Made by a program: the position numbers and the translations under genes. From Oasisia sp. SBJ-2009 (lineage: Eukaryota > Annelida > Polychaeta > Sabellida > Siboglinidae), in the NCBI GenBank assembly GCA_964017155.1, contig OZ024857.1, positions 26,464,396 to 26,528,395 on the forward strand: a stretch of 64,000 nucleotides of DNA, written 5' to 3'. The notes under the pieces are model-generated. The model ran no database searches. It had not been told where the DNA came from and saw only the letters and a list, made by a program, of their open reading frames with translations. The stretch's first letter is position 1. Each line of letters opens with the position of its first letter. Below are positions 15,107-27,030 of the stretch, piece by piece.

Positions 15107-15913
15107 CTATACCTACGTCTACTCCACTTCCACCAGTTGCAGAGAGTCAAACAGCTAGACAGCATTATCTAATGTCACTTTAGCTGTAAGACACCATATG
15201 TGCAGTACTATTTAATGACTCTTTGAAACTTAGTCTTATCTGACTCCCAATGACATAGTCCTGACTTTAAAAAGTTAACTGTTCAAATAGTGATAAACAA
15301 GTTTACATTGATATATTTGGGCCCTTCAAAATGGGTATCACTGTAAAATTGGATGTTGCATATCATCATTCATGGTACACCGTCACAGAGTGTAGGCAGT
15401 GAGTGTGATTTCCATGCAACAAGAAAATGTCAGGTTACACCCCTGCTTGTGTACACAGCTGGTTTCAAATGCATATGTATAGTATTAGTGTCAATTATAA
15501 TTACACTACAAACTATAATCAAATTGAATGTGCAAGTGCACTCAAAGAAAATTATAAATAGTATAATTACTTTAAGATAAGATTAAATGGTTAAAATTAG
15601 TTGTATAATTTTTTTTACCTAGCCTTCACTTTAACACTTGTCCAGTGCCTTTTAGGAAGTTGGCGAGCTAGTTTAGACACCGTGTTTTAAAATTTGACTG
15701 GCCTGGTGGACCACTGGTTTCAATCTAATTGGCCATCATCATCTTTTACATTGTTTCTGCCATATGTCACCCCACACACTATTAATTTTATATTAATTAT
15801 CATCTACCAAACAGTCATCTTCGAATCAACATTCATCCATTGTATGGCAATTATCAATTACTTTTTTTATAAACAGAATAATGCAAAAAAAGAATTTGAA
15901 TTGATCAACTGTT
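15107..15913. other. Stretch without recognisable gene
   Basis: AT-rich DNA downstream of the terminal exon of the putative secreted-protein gene on the minus strand. No clear polyadenylation signal (AATAAA on the minus strand) was seen. Confidence 0.45.
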
Positions 15914-16697
15914 TCAACATGTTTTCAACTTTTTAATGTTGTACATAAATAAACTTGCAAGCTGTGACATAATTTTATACACTGAATCTAAAATGTCCTG
16001 ACCCATTAGATTGTATGGATGCTCAGATTTCTGATGATCGAGATGCAACAGTTCAGTTATCTAACAGAAGAAAACGTTACATCTTTAATTTAAAAAAATA
16101 TAAATTATATTAAGTACTTAATAATTACCTAGTAATTGAACCAAATCATGGAAGAGATGTAAATAGTAATAACTTACCAGCACAAGGATGAATTTTGATG
16201 GAACATCTCGTAGCTCAGTCCAAAGTGTGTTGTCAGTATCATCGAAAATGGAAGTTTCAAATTTAGGCTTTGCCTTCTTTTTAATGTTCCAAATGCCAAA
16301 TTGCCTCGGCGTCTTTGAGTGATGTGGAAGATGGTTTGTAACTCTGCCATCATCACGTGTCATATATCCCACAGGACTATGCTTGGCTGAATCGTGGCGG
16401 TTGGCATCTCGAAAGTCGTAGTTGGCACGATTTTGTATGTTCCACGTTCGCCAGGGTGTAACGTCGACCGCCGGTTTATGGCGGCTCGTATCGGCGCCGT
16501 CGTTCACGTGGACGGCAAGGCCTGGAAAACGCAAAGAATAATGAGCGTAACAGTGACAAATCGTGATTCGGAGTACCACCGCTTCATATACCAACGTTTG
16601 CCAACTACCTACCGAGCTGTCTTGGGTTAGTGCTTGCGACGAGGACGAAAATAACGACAAAATACTCGGCCCACCCCCATATTCCTCCACACACCAT
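15914..16697 (-). CDS. Putative secreted protein with signal peptide, unidentified
   Basis: Three exons fit together in phase: 16613-16697 (start ATG at 16697, donor GTAGGT), 16178-16521 (acceptor TTTTCCAG, donor GTAAGT) and 15914-16060 (acceptor CTGTTAG, stop at 15914). The first gives MVCGGIWGWAEY followed by FVVIFVLVA, a convincing signal peptide. The second is hydrophilic, with WRTWNIQNRANYDFRDANR, PRQFGIWNIKKK and LWTELRDVPSKF. The third begins ITELLHLDHQKSEHP. The model is 191 aa, but the third exon may instead continue through an unseen donor. A second ATG at 16705 is in another frame, which reads through the first intron; I prefer the signal-peptide frame because its donor is better. 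Family not recognised. It may be the 5' end of the membrane-protein gene at 3.9-5.6 kb. It is divergent from VHL, with starts 1.7 kb apart. Confidence 0.5.
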
Positions 16698-17959
16698 GTT
16701 GACATTTGCGGTTGGGATTGGTTTGTGATTACGCAGTACGACTATCGTTGTACAGATGCCAATGCCCGCAATAATATAGTTCCCATTTTACTTCACTCAA
16801 ATATATGATGTAAGTGGAATAGACATTTTGCGTATACATTATCTTCAAATTGAGATGTTCTTGTGTGTATTTATTCAACTATGAAGCATTTTCAATATCA
16901 TTTAAAAATTGTAAACATGCGGATGAATTCCGACATTTGATCTCAGGGTTGTAAACATTCTAACAAGCGCCCACTAAACACGGGGTTGATAATGTCGTCT
17001 GCCACGTGTGGTCTGTTAGTGCATGCGTAATGTGAGTTAGTGAATGCACAGATACATTATTCGGATCATAAGTTTATTTGCAGTAGTGATATGCCCGCTA
17101 GACAGTCGGGTAGTTTGCCGGCAATAAATCCATTCATGCAAGATGAAAATGAGCGCTTATTCTATAAGTTGCTGTGAGCATGCGTCAGATAATGTTGTCA
17201 CCCCGTGCAACGTTGACACAACACGTTAACTCGGTCTACATGGCAATAATGAATGTTTTGTCTATGGCTGTATGATTCTGTATGTACACAATAATTTAGT
17301 TGTGATTTAAATAAATAAGATTGGTCTTTATAAATAAAACAATTACTTTATGAGTTCTTGGACAGATTGTTTTTTTATTTGTTGACCATCAAATAATTGT
17401 TTTTAGATTTCCACCGTTTTTTTCATAATACATAATTTTATGGCTGTGTTAATTAGCCACAGTAAATTGGCTAGAGAAATATCAAGCTGGGGTGGTTCAT
17501 CATTTCATAATTTGTTACTAATATTCCATCATAAACTCTCATTGAACCAGTGTTTTTTGGCAATTGTTAATTATCAATTGACCCCTACTTACTATACTTA
17601 CATACATTAATTAGTTCAGCTAAGTTAATTCATCTGATTTCTACATATATTCCCTAGGTAATATTATTATTTTAGTATATTTATTTAATTACATTATTGA
17701 TTTGTATTCTGCTGATATTAATATTTAGAAATATTACAAGGCATTTTATTTTTAATTACAGAATATATAGTGTGTTCTACTCTAAATTGCCATAAACAAT
17801 TGCAATTGGTCTGGTGCTGTATTAACAAAAACTTCTTATTATTAATATTACATCTACATAATTGTTGGCCTTAATCTCAAAATAATTCCTGGTGCTACAG
17901 AGAAGTAGGTCAGAATGTGTGCATCTGTCCATCATTACAAGTTGATGTTAAATAACTAT
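16698..17959. other. Intergenic region between divergent genes
   Basis: Lies between the putative secreted-protein gene (minus) and VHL (plus). Probably holds promoters and any 5' non-coding exons, but no motif can be pinned down. AT-rich, with no open coding exon seen. Confidence 0.4.
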
Positions 17960-18310
17960 GTTATTTAGTAGGAATGCTATACCTAACAACATTAAGACAT
18001 CTGCCTGTTTAGCCACCTTCAAGGCACGCCTAAAGACACATTTCTTTCTGACTGTTTTTGCGGCTTAGTTTAAAGTTTGTGTACTTTTATCAATATTTTA
18101 TTTAACCTATTTAAACATATATATATTTATTCAGCTTCAATAATTTGTGTCATATATTTATATTTTTGAAATAATTGTCTATATATGTTACTAGTATATT
18201 TGTGTTATTCTTCTAGTGTGTATTTGTATTTTAGGAATTTAATGTAAGCAAAGCGCCATGAACAGTTTGAAATTGGATGTGGCGCTATATTAAATAAAAT
18301 ATATTATGTT
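17960..18310 (+). mobile_element. 3' fragment of a CR1/L2-like LINE (LINE-D)
   Basis: At about 17970-18068 a frame reads IPNNIKTSACLATFKARLKT then HFFLTVFAA and a stop, the usual C-terminus of CR1/L2 reverse transcriptases. The 3' UTR follows, with GCGCCATGAACAGTTTG and TGGATGTGGCGCTATATTAA near 18250-18290. Related tails occur near 41250, 41990, 42080 and 63680. Confidence 0.75.
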
Positions 18311-18403
18311 TATTATATTATTACATGGTTTGTAAATCAAACTTGTCTTTTTTGTAGATGTGTCTCAGCAGATGTACATCTTGCACTTAGACGTCCCAGT
18401 GTC

Positions 18404-19683
18404 ATGAGTGTTGGTACCAATGGCGGTGAACAGCCAAGGTCAATCCAGTCACAGCAGTTTTCGTACATCAGATTTATCAATCGGACACAACAAACTGTCG
18501 ATCTGTTCTGGATGAATTATGCTGGCGAGAGGGTGAAGTACATAACCCTACAGCCAGGGGGCCAGTTTTCAGTGGAGACTTTCGCAACACACCCTTGGAT
18601 ATTCCGGGATGCGATATCGGGATACCCGCTACAGGTCGAGGGTCAGGAGGTGTTCTACCCCCAGCCGTGGGACCCAGGACACAGCAGACAGTGTAAAGAC
18701 GTCTTCATTGATCTTTCAGGTATCCGTGTTCAAATTGCTCTCAAAAAGGAGCATTCATTAGTCCTGGGAGGTGTTCTCAAAACGAGCTGGCCACTATTCG
18801 CTATTTCATCAATTGCCCTCCCCAAATAAATTACGGCTGCTTCTTTAAAATATTCCTGATAATAATAACTATGAGACTAATATGATAGCCAGTTATACAA
18901 ATTGTAAATCCCTGCATTCTACTTGTCTTAGTAATATCAGCCACACGGAGCCACATCTTGTTTTGACATTCCCCAGGTGGCGCCACAGTCTTGGTGCCAG
19001 TCTACACTTGGATTTACATCAGTGCACATAATAATATTATTCATGCAGATTTACACCAGTGCACATATTATTGCAGGACAATCCAAAGTATGGCTATTTT
19101 AACACAGGGTATTGAAAATTGATTGAACATCTCAAAGATATGCTTTTAAAGTTGAATTTAATACTATGTAATTGCCTGGTATCTGTAAAATATAGCATTT
19201 CTACAAATATGATTGACAAGCTTTATCTATATTATAAAAAATTGTGATTTCAGATAAATAATTGTATAACTGTTTCCAGTTATTTGCATTTTGTAAACTA
19301 CTCCATTCAGCTGTTAAACTACAAACAATCATATATTACATCATACATATCTAACCCCACTTAAAACACATTTAACATATCAAAATTTGTGTAATCCTAA
19401 AATTTGTCAAGAAACATATTTGATAACACATCTTTGATATGTACCCATATCTGAATGGAACAGTCTACAAAATGCAGATGGAAACATTATTTTGATGTAC
19501 AGCTTGTTTCCTGTTTCAGTTTACACCTTGAAGGACATATGCAAGCAAGCTGTGAGCAGCCATTACACACCAGAGCAACTCAAGAAACTGGCGCCCACGA
19601 TACCCCCAGACCTTCTCCTTGAGCTAGTACACAGAGACCCGTCTGTCCCCGGCTACAGCGTCTCTCCGTACTATCAAATCTAA
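18404..19683 (+). CDS. VHL: von Hippel-Lindau protein (pVHL), HIF-recognition subunit of a CUL2 ubiquitin ligase
   Basis: Two exons, 18404-18719 and 19520-19683, joined in phase 1 (donor CAG/GTATCC, acceptor TTTCAG), give 159 aa. In this family pVHL binds hydroxyproline in HIF-alpha and links it through elongin B/C and CUL2 to ubiquitination. The beta domain is clear: FINRTQQTVDLFWMNYAGE, then YITLQPGG and THPWIFRDA. By alignment to human, Trp88, Tyr98, His115 and Trp117 are kept (W36, Y46, H63, W65); Ser111 is Thr (T59). The alpha domain opens exon 2 with the elongin-C BC-box VYTLKDICKQAV (Leu and Cys kept). The human exon 1/2 boundary is absent, so these exons are fused; the next intron falls at the human exon 2/3 site. 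An acceptor-like TTTTTTGTAG at 18349-18358 suggests a non-coding first exon upstream. The upstream ATG at 18359 opens only a 10-codon frame. Confidence 0.94.
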
Positions 19684-20169
19684 CATGTGCAATTTAGTTG
19701 TTATCGCAATGTAAATAATGTTTTTGTTGAAACATTTTTTTACAAAGTTTACGTTTGTGATGTTACACTTGGTGTAAGATGTTTAACATGAACATAAAAT
19801 GACTCAACTGGTCTACTCTGGTAGGCCAACATGTAAATGGGTGCACATCAAAGATGTTTTATAGATTGCTTTTACAGATTAATGATTACACACATTTTTT
19901 AAATGTTATTTTTAATGTAGATATGGATTTGTTCGATGTAATCTACAGATGTTTGCCATAAGTAGTAAGATATAGCTATATTTAATGTGGCATGTGCTAC
20001 ATATAACAATTCACATGGTCATTGCTTCAGTGACCATGTAGGGAGAACATACCCACTAACTCCTACGAATAGTGGCTGAATGTTTTACCAACAACAGCCA
20101 TTAAGTTGTTTGACTAAACGTGTAAAGTACAATGTTTCACATCTCTGAACTACTATATTGTGGTAATGG

Positions 20170-20175
20170 AATAAA
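20170..20175 (+). terminator. Candidate VHL polyadenylation signal
   Basis: AATAAA, 487 bp after the VHL stop. A second AATAAA near 20519 could serve a longer 3' UTR. Confidence 0.45.
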
Positions 20176-20970
20176 ACTTAGTCATAAAACCATCACATTT
20201 GGTGTAAACTGTTACACAGACTGTAAAATTACCTTGATTGCCAAACGGAGCTTTACAAAAATAATTGTACTTTATGTTCATGATTAACAGTGTTCGTTCT
20301 GTACAATCAAGAACTGTCAGCAATTTCTGTCTCGGTGGATTCACTAGAAGTCAGGAGTTAGTGTCATTGGAAGATAACATACTTGGAGACTGATCAAATG
20401 GCCACTGAAGTCATTTCTACAGTTGAGATTCTAGTCAGAATAACATGGGAACTATGCAACAAATTAACTCCTGTTCAAGATTAAACGTAACTTTGTATGT
20501 TCACTGTTATCAAAACTAAATAAATATTACTTGTTCTTACTCTTAGCTTTTGGATGTCTACTCTCACATCATTTCTGTTTACATAAGTTACTCAGTTTTG
20601 AGTTCAGTTACGGTTCACCAAACTTGGGTATAACTACATGAAGACTGTGCTATCTACACAAAATTGCATGGAACAATCACATGATGGAGAGTTACAGTAT
20701 AATGCAGTACAGATCAATTGTTCTTCTATAAGAGTTACAAATATTAGGATTTCATATTACTGCAGCTACCCAGGTACACTAATGGAGATAGGAAGAGGAG
20801 ACTGGTACTGAAAATTAATCAGATATGGGCTCTCAAAAATACAGGGACATGATGGGAAGTTAATTAAGACCCCTACGGTAACATTATACAAAAATAAGGA
20901 AATTACAATTAACAAGAGGCATTTAATTCAGAGTTACATATATTGATTGGTGTGGCACATTCACACACGT

Positions 20971-22029
20971 CTAACCACTAAACTGTCCCATTAGTCGCTG
21001 TGAAGCCTTGATAGACATCTTCCCTTGTTCCTGAGTCACGTACATCGCAGCGATGATGTTGAGGCCAAACAAAGCCACGATGGGAACATGGATGGGTCGT
21101 AGCATCCTTGCATGCATTTGCATGAATCCAGACCAGTCCGGGGGCATTGCAACGGTGTGAAAAGTCTTACTGAGTGCAGTACACCCCAACAGTGACAACA
21201 GTATCGGCTGAAAGAAGCCAAAGCCGGCTTGTAGGCAGCCAGCACGTATTTCTGCACACAGCGGGCAGTTGATGCGGTCAGCAGTGATGGGTACTGTCAC
21301 CAGGACAGCCTGGAACGCAGCAGTCGTCAGAAATGGTACGACTATCACTGGAGCGTACGAGATATAGCGGCCGTATGTTCGTAGTTTGAACTGCTGTCGA
21401 TAGTAGTAGTTGAGCAGAACTCCGGACAAGGAGGCAATACCTCCTGTGATTAAATTGCCAAAAGTCAGAGGCCACCTGAAAGAGAGGTTGATTTTGTCAG
21501 TTCATTGTTACAGTGCAACAGATTCAAATTTACTTGATCAGTTGAACTTCTCAGGAACAGTTTTACGAGTTTATTTCAATGAAGGTACATGTGAATGGAA
21601 AACAATATCTGCAGAAAAATGCCATGTAATGATATAATGTGCATGTGGATTACAGAAAATTACAATGAATCCACCAGTTAAGTGCATCATAGATAACTTG
21701 GATTACTTCAGATGTGCATTTCAAAGCAAAACTAAAATCTGGTGTACAAAAAGGATAGCTAAATTCATCATTGGTATTCTTGTTACAATGTTATTACTCT
21801 TTGGCAGAAAATACCTCAACTCAACTTGACAAAACATTATGTGTCATTCTTATGCTTTAACAAAAAATTTCTGCCATTCAATGTGTCTGCTGATGCTAAA
21901 TGAACAAAGCCTTGCTATTTACTGACTACATTGCATCCCATTGGCAAACTAGAACTACACTATATGTATGCAGAAACTTATGGAATCAAAGGATATCACA
22001 GTTTCTGTTTCAATCCAATATAATGTGTG

Positions 22030-22084
<55 letters not shown>

Positions 22085-23391
22085 AGGTGTCCTGCTAATC
22101 TACATTTCATCTGACTAAAAACCTTGAGAACCAAAGTGTGCATATAAAGGAGCCATGACTGTTTTACATATATTATATATACATACACACATATATATAT
22201 ATATATATAAATCTAAAGGCAGCTTATGTCGACCAGTGCCTGGAGGACCGGCTTATGTAGACCAGGCATATTTTTTTATTGAATACATTTTCCAAAGATG
22301 TAAAACTGGAACATTGTTTCTAATACTAATGTTTAACACATAATGAAATATTTCAATAAATAAGGTATATGCAAAACAATCGGTTTACATAAAACCGCAT
22401 ATGCACAAATGCCGATTTATGTAGACCGGAGCAACGCATGAACAATATATTTACTATAAATCCAGGTTAGTCGCTGGAGGCGCCGATATATGCAACTAGG
22501 GTCTAGTTGCGTATTAGCGCCTCTGGCGACTAACGTGGATTTGTGGAAGCCCATATTCGAGGGATCTATCGGTTCGCAACAAAGACAAAATGCAAGTTTT
22601 ACTAATTTACACATAATAATATTGCATTTTGCATCAGTATGAAGCATATCATACACTGAACACGAAACTCTAACCCTTCGTTCGGTATATACCATAAATA
22701 TAGATTTATAAGAACTTGGACCCGGTATACATAACCCAGCACACAATATACTCAAAAATATGCACGGCGCAGGAAAAAACATGCTCAAAATCACTTAAGA
22801 TGTTGTTCATTTAAAAATTAATTACGCACAATACTTCACTGACATATTAGCTGTGTGCACAAGCAATGGTACTGATAAATTCAATTGTGTTAGTTGTGAA
22901 GTAACACGTCGAATCTTTATGTAGACCAGTTTTGGTCTACATAAAACAGCGGTCTACATAAGCCGGTCCTATATGCATAATCGGTCGACATAAGCTGGAG
23001 TATATATATATATATATATGAATATAACATTTATAAGTTTGAACTTTGTGCATTGAAATATGATGATTTTGTTAATTGGTAAACTGACAGTTACCGGAAT
23101 TATGTGCCTAAAATTGGATACATCACCAAAATTTAATATCCAGCACTGAAGTCTGACCCACCCCCAAATTGTGACAACCACCCTCACCTCTGATTGTGAC
23201 AACCACTTTACCCCCCCCCCCCAATAAATCACAATTGTCTGCTTTTCTCACATTTCACTCTTCGGCTTCCATTTCTGGATGATGTCCCATTTCATCCTCT
23301 CTACTTCATCATCGGTAAGTATGACAGCGCCCTCTGGTATGTTTTGTGCATCTGAAAACTGCTGAATACTTCCCTTTGACCCGGCCTCCAT
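20971..23391 (-). CDS. TMEM126: TMEM126-family mitochondrial inner-membrane protein (complex I assembly)
   Basis: Two coding exons on the minus strand: 23252-23391 (ATG at 23391, donor GTGAGA) and 20971-21475 (acceptor CTTTCAG). They join in phase 2 and give 214 aa. The N-terminus is hydrophilic (LTDDEVERMKWDIIQKW). Four hydrophobic segments follow: about residues 49-70, VIVVPFLTTAAFQAVLVTVP, AGCLQAGFGFFQPILLSLLG and VPIVALFGLNIIAAMYV. The VPFLTT motif, the CPLC pair followed by AEIRAG, and the ending TQEQGKMSIKAS match vertebrate TMEM126A/B, which act in assembly of respiratory complex I. One gene is present, so an A or B assignment is not meaningful. An acceptor (TTCACAG) just before the ATG indicates an upstream non-coding exon. 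The only nearby poly(A)-like motif is ATTAAA at 20922-20927. Convergent with VHL; the intron holds two repeats. Confidence 0.9.
22031..22080. repeat. (TA)n microsatellite
   Basis: Pure TA run inside the TMEM126 intron. A shorter TA run follows at 22189-22209. Confidence 0.96.
22220..22997. mobile_element. Inverted-repeat element inserted in TA-rich DNA
   Basis: Both ends carry CAGCTTATGTCGACC followed by GGACCGGCTTATGTAGACC with a short variable spacer: left from 22220, right ending at 22997. Further copies of TTATGTAGACC occur near 22410 and 22920-22960. (TA)n flanks both sides, so the target duplication cannot be read. The centre has a hairpin at about 22462-22544 whose arms contain TTAGTCGC and AGGCGC. 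No credible coding sequence. Confidence 0.75.
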
Positions 23392-24433
23392 CGCCACCTG
23401 TGAACATGAAAGGGAAGTAACTGACATTCAACAATTTTAATCTAAAAGTTAGCAATTTGTAGCCAATTCTAACAGAGATTTGACGGAACTGTACAGTTAC
23501 GGTGGTGGTAGGGACCTGCAAAAAAATCAAAGATAACTTTACCATATTTATGATGGTGCCCGTGGATTTTATGTATAATAAGCAACAAGATACCATTTAC
23601 AGAATTTTAATATCGTCATGCAGTCAAATATTATGGCAATATAAACTTTCAGAAAATGATACAAAATTTGTGACCACTGTTTAGCCTGCTGTGTAGCATA
23701 CATTCATATCGGGTCTGGATCACTCAACTGAAGTTGCAAACTGCTATAACCTTATAGTTTATCAAATATATTTGTAAAAACTAATTTTTGACCTCAATGT
23801 AGTGTGACATGGGTATGAAGCTAGTGTACTCTTAACATAATTTACTATTTTCTTGTGAGACTTTTCAGTAACGTACTTTATATAAGTATATTTATATATG
23901 TTAACTGATGCAGTATAAATACCGTTTTGTGACAGGCTTCAATAGCCTTCACATGCTTTATTAGCAGTATGACATATAGTAGATATTTCTATAGCAGATC
24001 TGTTTGTCAACCTTGACATGTCTCTTGGTGATGTTTCTCTGTAAATAACTTTAAAACGAACCAGTCACTACAAGCAGTTTATTGATTAGCATAGGACATC
24101 TCACTATGCCAATATTTATTGATAAGATGCTCAAATAAGCACATAAATTTTAATTAGAAAGATTATATATTTAGATATACATTCACGCCTAAATAATGTT
24201 TTTTAAATGGTATCATGTTCATAGATGCAGTTAGATTAGATACTAGATTTGTAAAAGATGGCCGTCATTGCGTCAGCGCAAACCCAAATAAAATGGGTGG
24301 TAAATTCAAAATGAATTAGCTACAATGCGCTACATGCGATTTTTATGAAATTTTCTGGGTCTTCTTATTAAATAGTCATTGAACTAATAGCCAAACTTCA
24401 GAAAAATTCCTCAACATGCTACAAAGATATAAT

Positions 24434-24735
24434 TCTTCTTCTTCTTATGGTTAGCTCATCACGCTATGTTAGCCACATGTTTGTGACTAGAGTATTGTCG
24501 AGCTTGGTTTTCAGAGTCCACCACAGGTTACATTTACCCCCTGTGTGGGAACTTTTACTTCCCCTGGCATAGACACCAGATAGAAGGGACCACTGGCTTT
24601 TAGTGTCTCTTTCGAAAGACACAGGCAATGTGAGGTGAATGAAATTGCCTAAGTTTCGAAATGGCGGTAGGTGGGATTGAAACACCATCCCTTCAATTGA
24701 CAGTCCGGTGCTCTACCACGTGACCACCACTCCCC
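24434..24735 (-). mobile_element. tRNA-derived SINE, family 2, full-length copy
   Basis: On the minus strand it starts with a tRNA-like head: A-box region GGTCACGTGGTAGAGCACCG and B-box region TTTCAATCCC, about 35 bp apart. A roughly 220-bp body follows, and it ends in AAGAAGAAGAA. Related copies lie at 10046-10310 and 51196-51442. SINEs of this type are transcribed by RNA polymerase III and mobilised by a LINE. Confidence 0.88.
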
Positions 24736-25177
24736 ACAAACATATTGCATATTCACTCATCAAAATTAAATAATTCCCCTAAGATGTTACAATTCACACA
24801 GTGGCATTCTCTGGCACCTTAGGTCTCAGAAAAATATGGTTTCACCGTAATACAATTAATAACAGGCTCTTAAAAGAGATTCCCTGGATCTCCCCTCATG
24901 AGCAGAAAAGTCCAAATTGCTACCGACACGCTGTGCAGATCCCTAGCAGTGGTGGCAATTTTTCACATATTTTCTAACAAACATCATCTCTGACTGTCAG
25001 TCAGGGGTGATTATGGCTATATCAGTGAGTAACGGGCACACCAGGCACTGGCAGGTCACCCCTTACAGACCACCTTGCATTATTTTGAAGATCAGATGAA
25101 CCAATATTCGAATATTACGTGCCAGGTTGTTCATCTCGTTTTTAATTAAGTGACAATGTCAATGCATAACGGAATGT

Positions 25178-26347
25178 GGTCGGAATGCCCCACTACCTGA
25201 ATGCCCCAGTCGCAATGCCCCTACTGCCTAGTCGCAATGCCCCAATCTCAAAATCGTAATGCCCCAACCGCGAAGTCGCAATGCCCCCACATTTAGGAAC
25301 ACTGTGGTCGCAATGCCTCACTTTTTTGCTAGTCGGGTTTTTAATATATATAAAATATATATATATTTTATATAATACTAAAAATAATTGTTAGATTACG
25401 GAATGTGTTCCATTTGCACTTGTTTCGTGCAACATATTTTATATAATACGAACATCTTTTTTGTTACATTATTGAATGCGTTCCAGTTGCACTTGTTTCG
25501 TCCGGCAATATATATATATAACATATTTTATATAATACTAACATCTTTTTTGTTACATTATTGAATGCGTTCCAGTTGTACGTGTTTCGTCCGGCAATAT
25601 ATATATATATATATAACATATTTTATATAATACTAACATCATTTTTTTTACATTTTTAATGCGTTCCAGTTGTACTTGTTTCGTGCGGCAATATATATAT
25701 AATACATATTTTATATAATACTAACATCTTTTTTGTAGCAAATGTAGCATGCTTTTGCACTGCACTTGTTTTATAATCATTATGTATATGTCATATTCTG
25801 CTATAATTATGTTGAGATGAGTTTTTCTGGGGCGTACTGTTAAACTATTTGGTGATAGTTGTACATGCGTGATCACGCATAAACATGTAACAATGACACA
25901 TGAGCAGGAGACCTTTGCTATGTGACTGATCAATACTATTTGCTGTAATCTATATTAATTTTCATGATAGGTTTGACAAATCGCACAAAGATGAAATATA
26001 TACGGAGAAATATACGGAGACAAAACATAAATTCAGTTATACTTTCAATAATGTTCAGATAATCAACGAAACATATATTTTATTCATTATACATTTACTT
26101 ATGCAATGTCTATTATTGTATTATATATTATATACATAAGTTTGACAATAATAATATGTTATGTTTTAACATGTTTTAATAATAATAAAATCACTGGGGC
26201 ATTCCGACCAAAAGTGGGGCATTGCGACTTCGCGGTTGGAGCATTGCGACTTCGCGGTTGGGGCATTGCGACTTCGCGATTGGGGCATTGCGACTAGGTC
26301 TGGGGCATTCCGGTCGTGGGGCATTCAGGCAGTGGGGCATTGCGACT
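25178..26347. mobile_element. Foldback-like element with repeat-array termini
   Basis: Each end is an array of a 20-25 bp unit based on GGGGCATTGCGACT: about seven units at 25178-25325 in one orientation and about eight at 26196-26347 in the opposite one. The outermost units match as inverted repeats (CACTRCCTGAATGCCCCA). Arrays of short repeats as long inverted ends are the mark of foldback-type transposons. The interior has a five-copy satellite and no credible gene. Confidence 0.78.
25363..25745. repeat. Five-copy tandem repeat, about 72-96 bp
   Basis: Units start ATTTTATATAATACTAACAT and contain GCGTTCCAGTTG and CTTGTTTCGTCCGGCAA plus a variable TA run that sets the length. Starts are near 25363, 25436, 25524, 25620 and 25708. 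Lies within the foldback-like element. Confidence 0.88.
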
Positions 26348-26349
26348 AT

Positions 26350-27030
26350 AATTCTGCGTAACGAGTCAGCATTCCAGAACAATATAACATTTTCAATATT
26401 CCACATACATTTAGACAAGCTATGATACACGTCTAATAACCCAGCACGCATGCATGCACACACATCCCTGACTTCGTCAAGAGTGTTGGCCACCGGCGGT
26501 CAGTACTCAAACAAGACGAGACTCGGCAATCGCATGCGATGTGGGTGATAATAGAGGAGGTTAAGTTAGATATTCACTAATTACGTTTTACTGATGTAAG
26601 AATGCAGTATATAATTATGCTCACGTTACTAGCTATTGTAGTGCTATATAACTGTTGAAAATGAAACAAAGACACGCCACACGGGATGCGCTTATTTTCA
26701 AAGCACCTTGAGGTTTGACAAACTTATAACGGCATACTGACAGATCCCCAACAATCGCGCCCCTTGCGGAAAATTACGTACTACGCCGTTTATTTTACTT
26801 TTAATCCGAGAGATGGCGTAGCTGTTTTTGCGCAAAATAACAAGTCATTTGTTTGCATTACATAACTGTGAATGATTATGCATTAATTATCATATTCTGA
26901 TTTGTTTTATCTTTACTTTTAGCTTATAGTTTACTAATCGCCACTTATTGACAATACGAGTAACTCCATTGACTGTTTGCCATGCACCGGCTCTGCATCC
27001 TTGACCTTCGATCATTCCACCAGCCTAATC
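26350..27030. promoter_or_regulatory. Likely promoter region upstream of the HSD17B12-like gene
   Basis: Between the foldback-like element and the HSD17B12 start codon. The same interval may hold the 5' non-coding exon of TMEM126 on the opposite strand, whose ATG follows a splice acceptor. No TATA box or binding site can be assigned with confidence. The part just before the ATG is less AT-rich than its surroundings. Confidence 0.35.

Noticed and set aside
16118..16705. 195-codon single ORF
   Set aside because: The middle is coding, but the N-terminal part and the part after 16178 read through introns. The spliced model with a signal peptide fits better.
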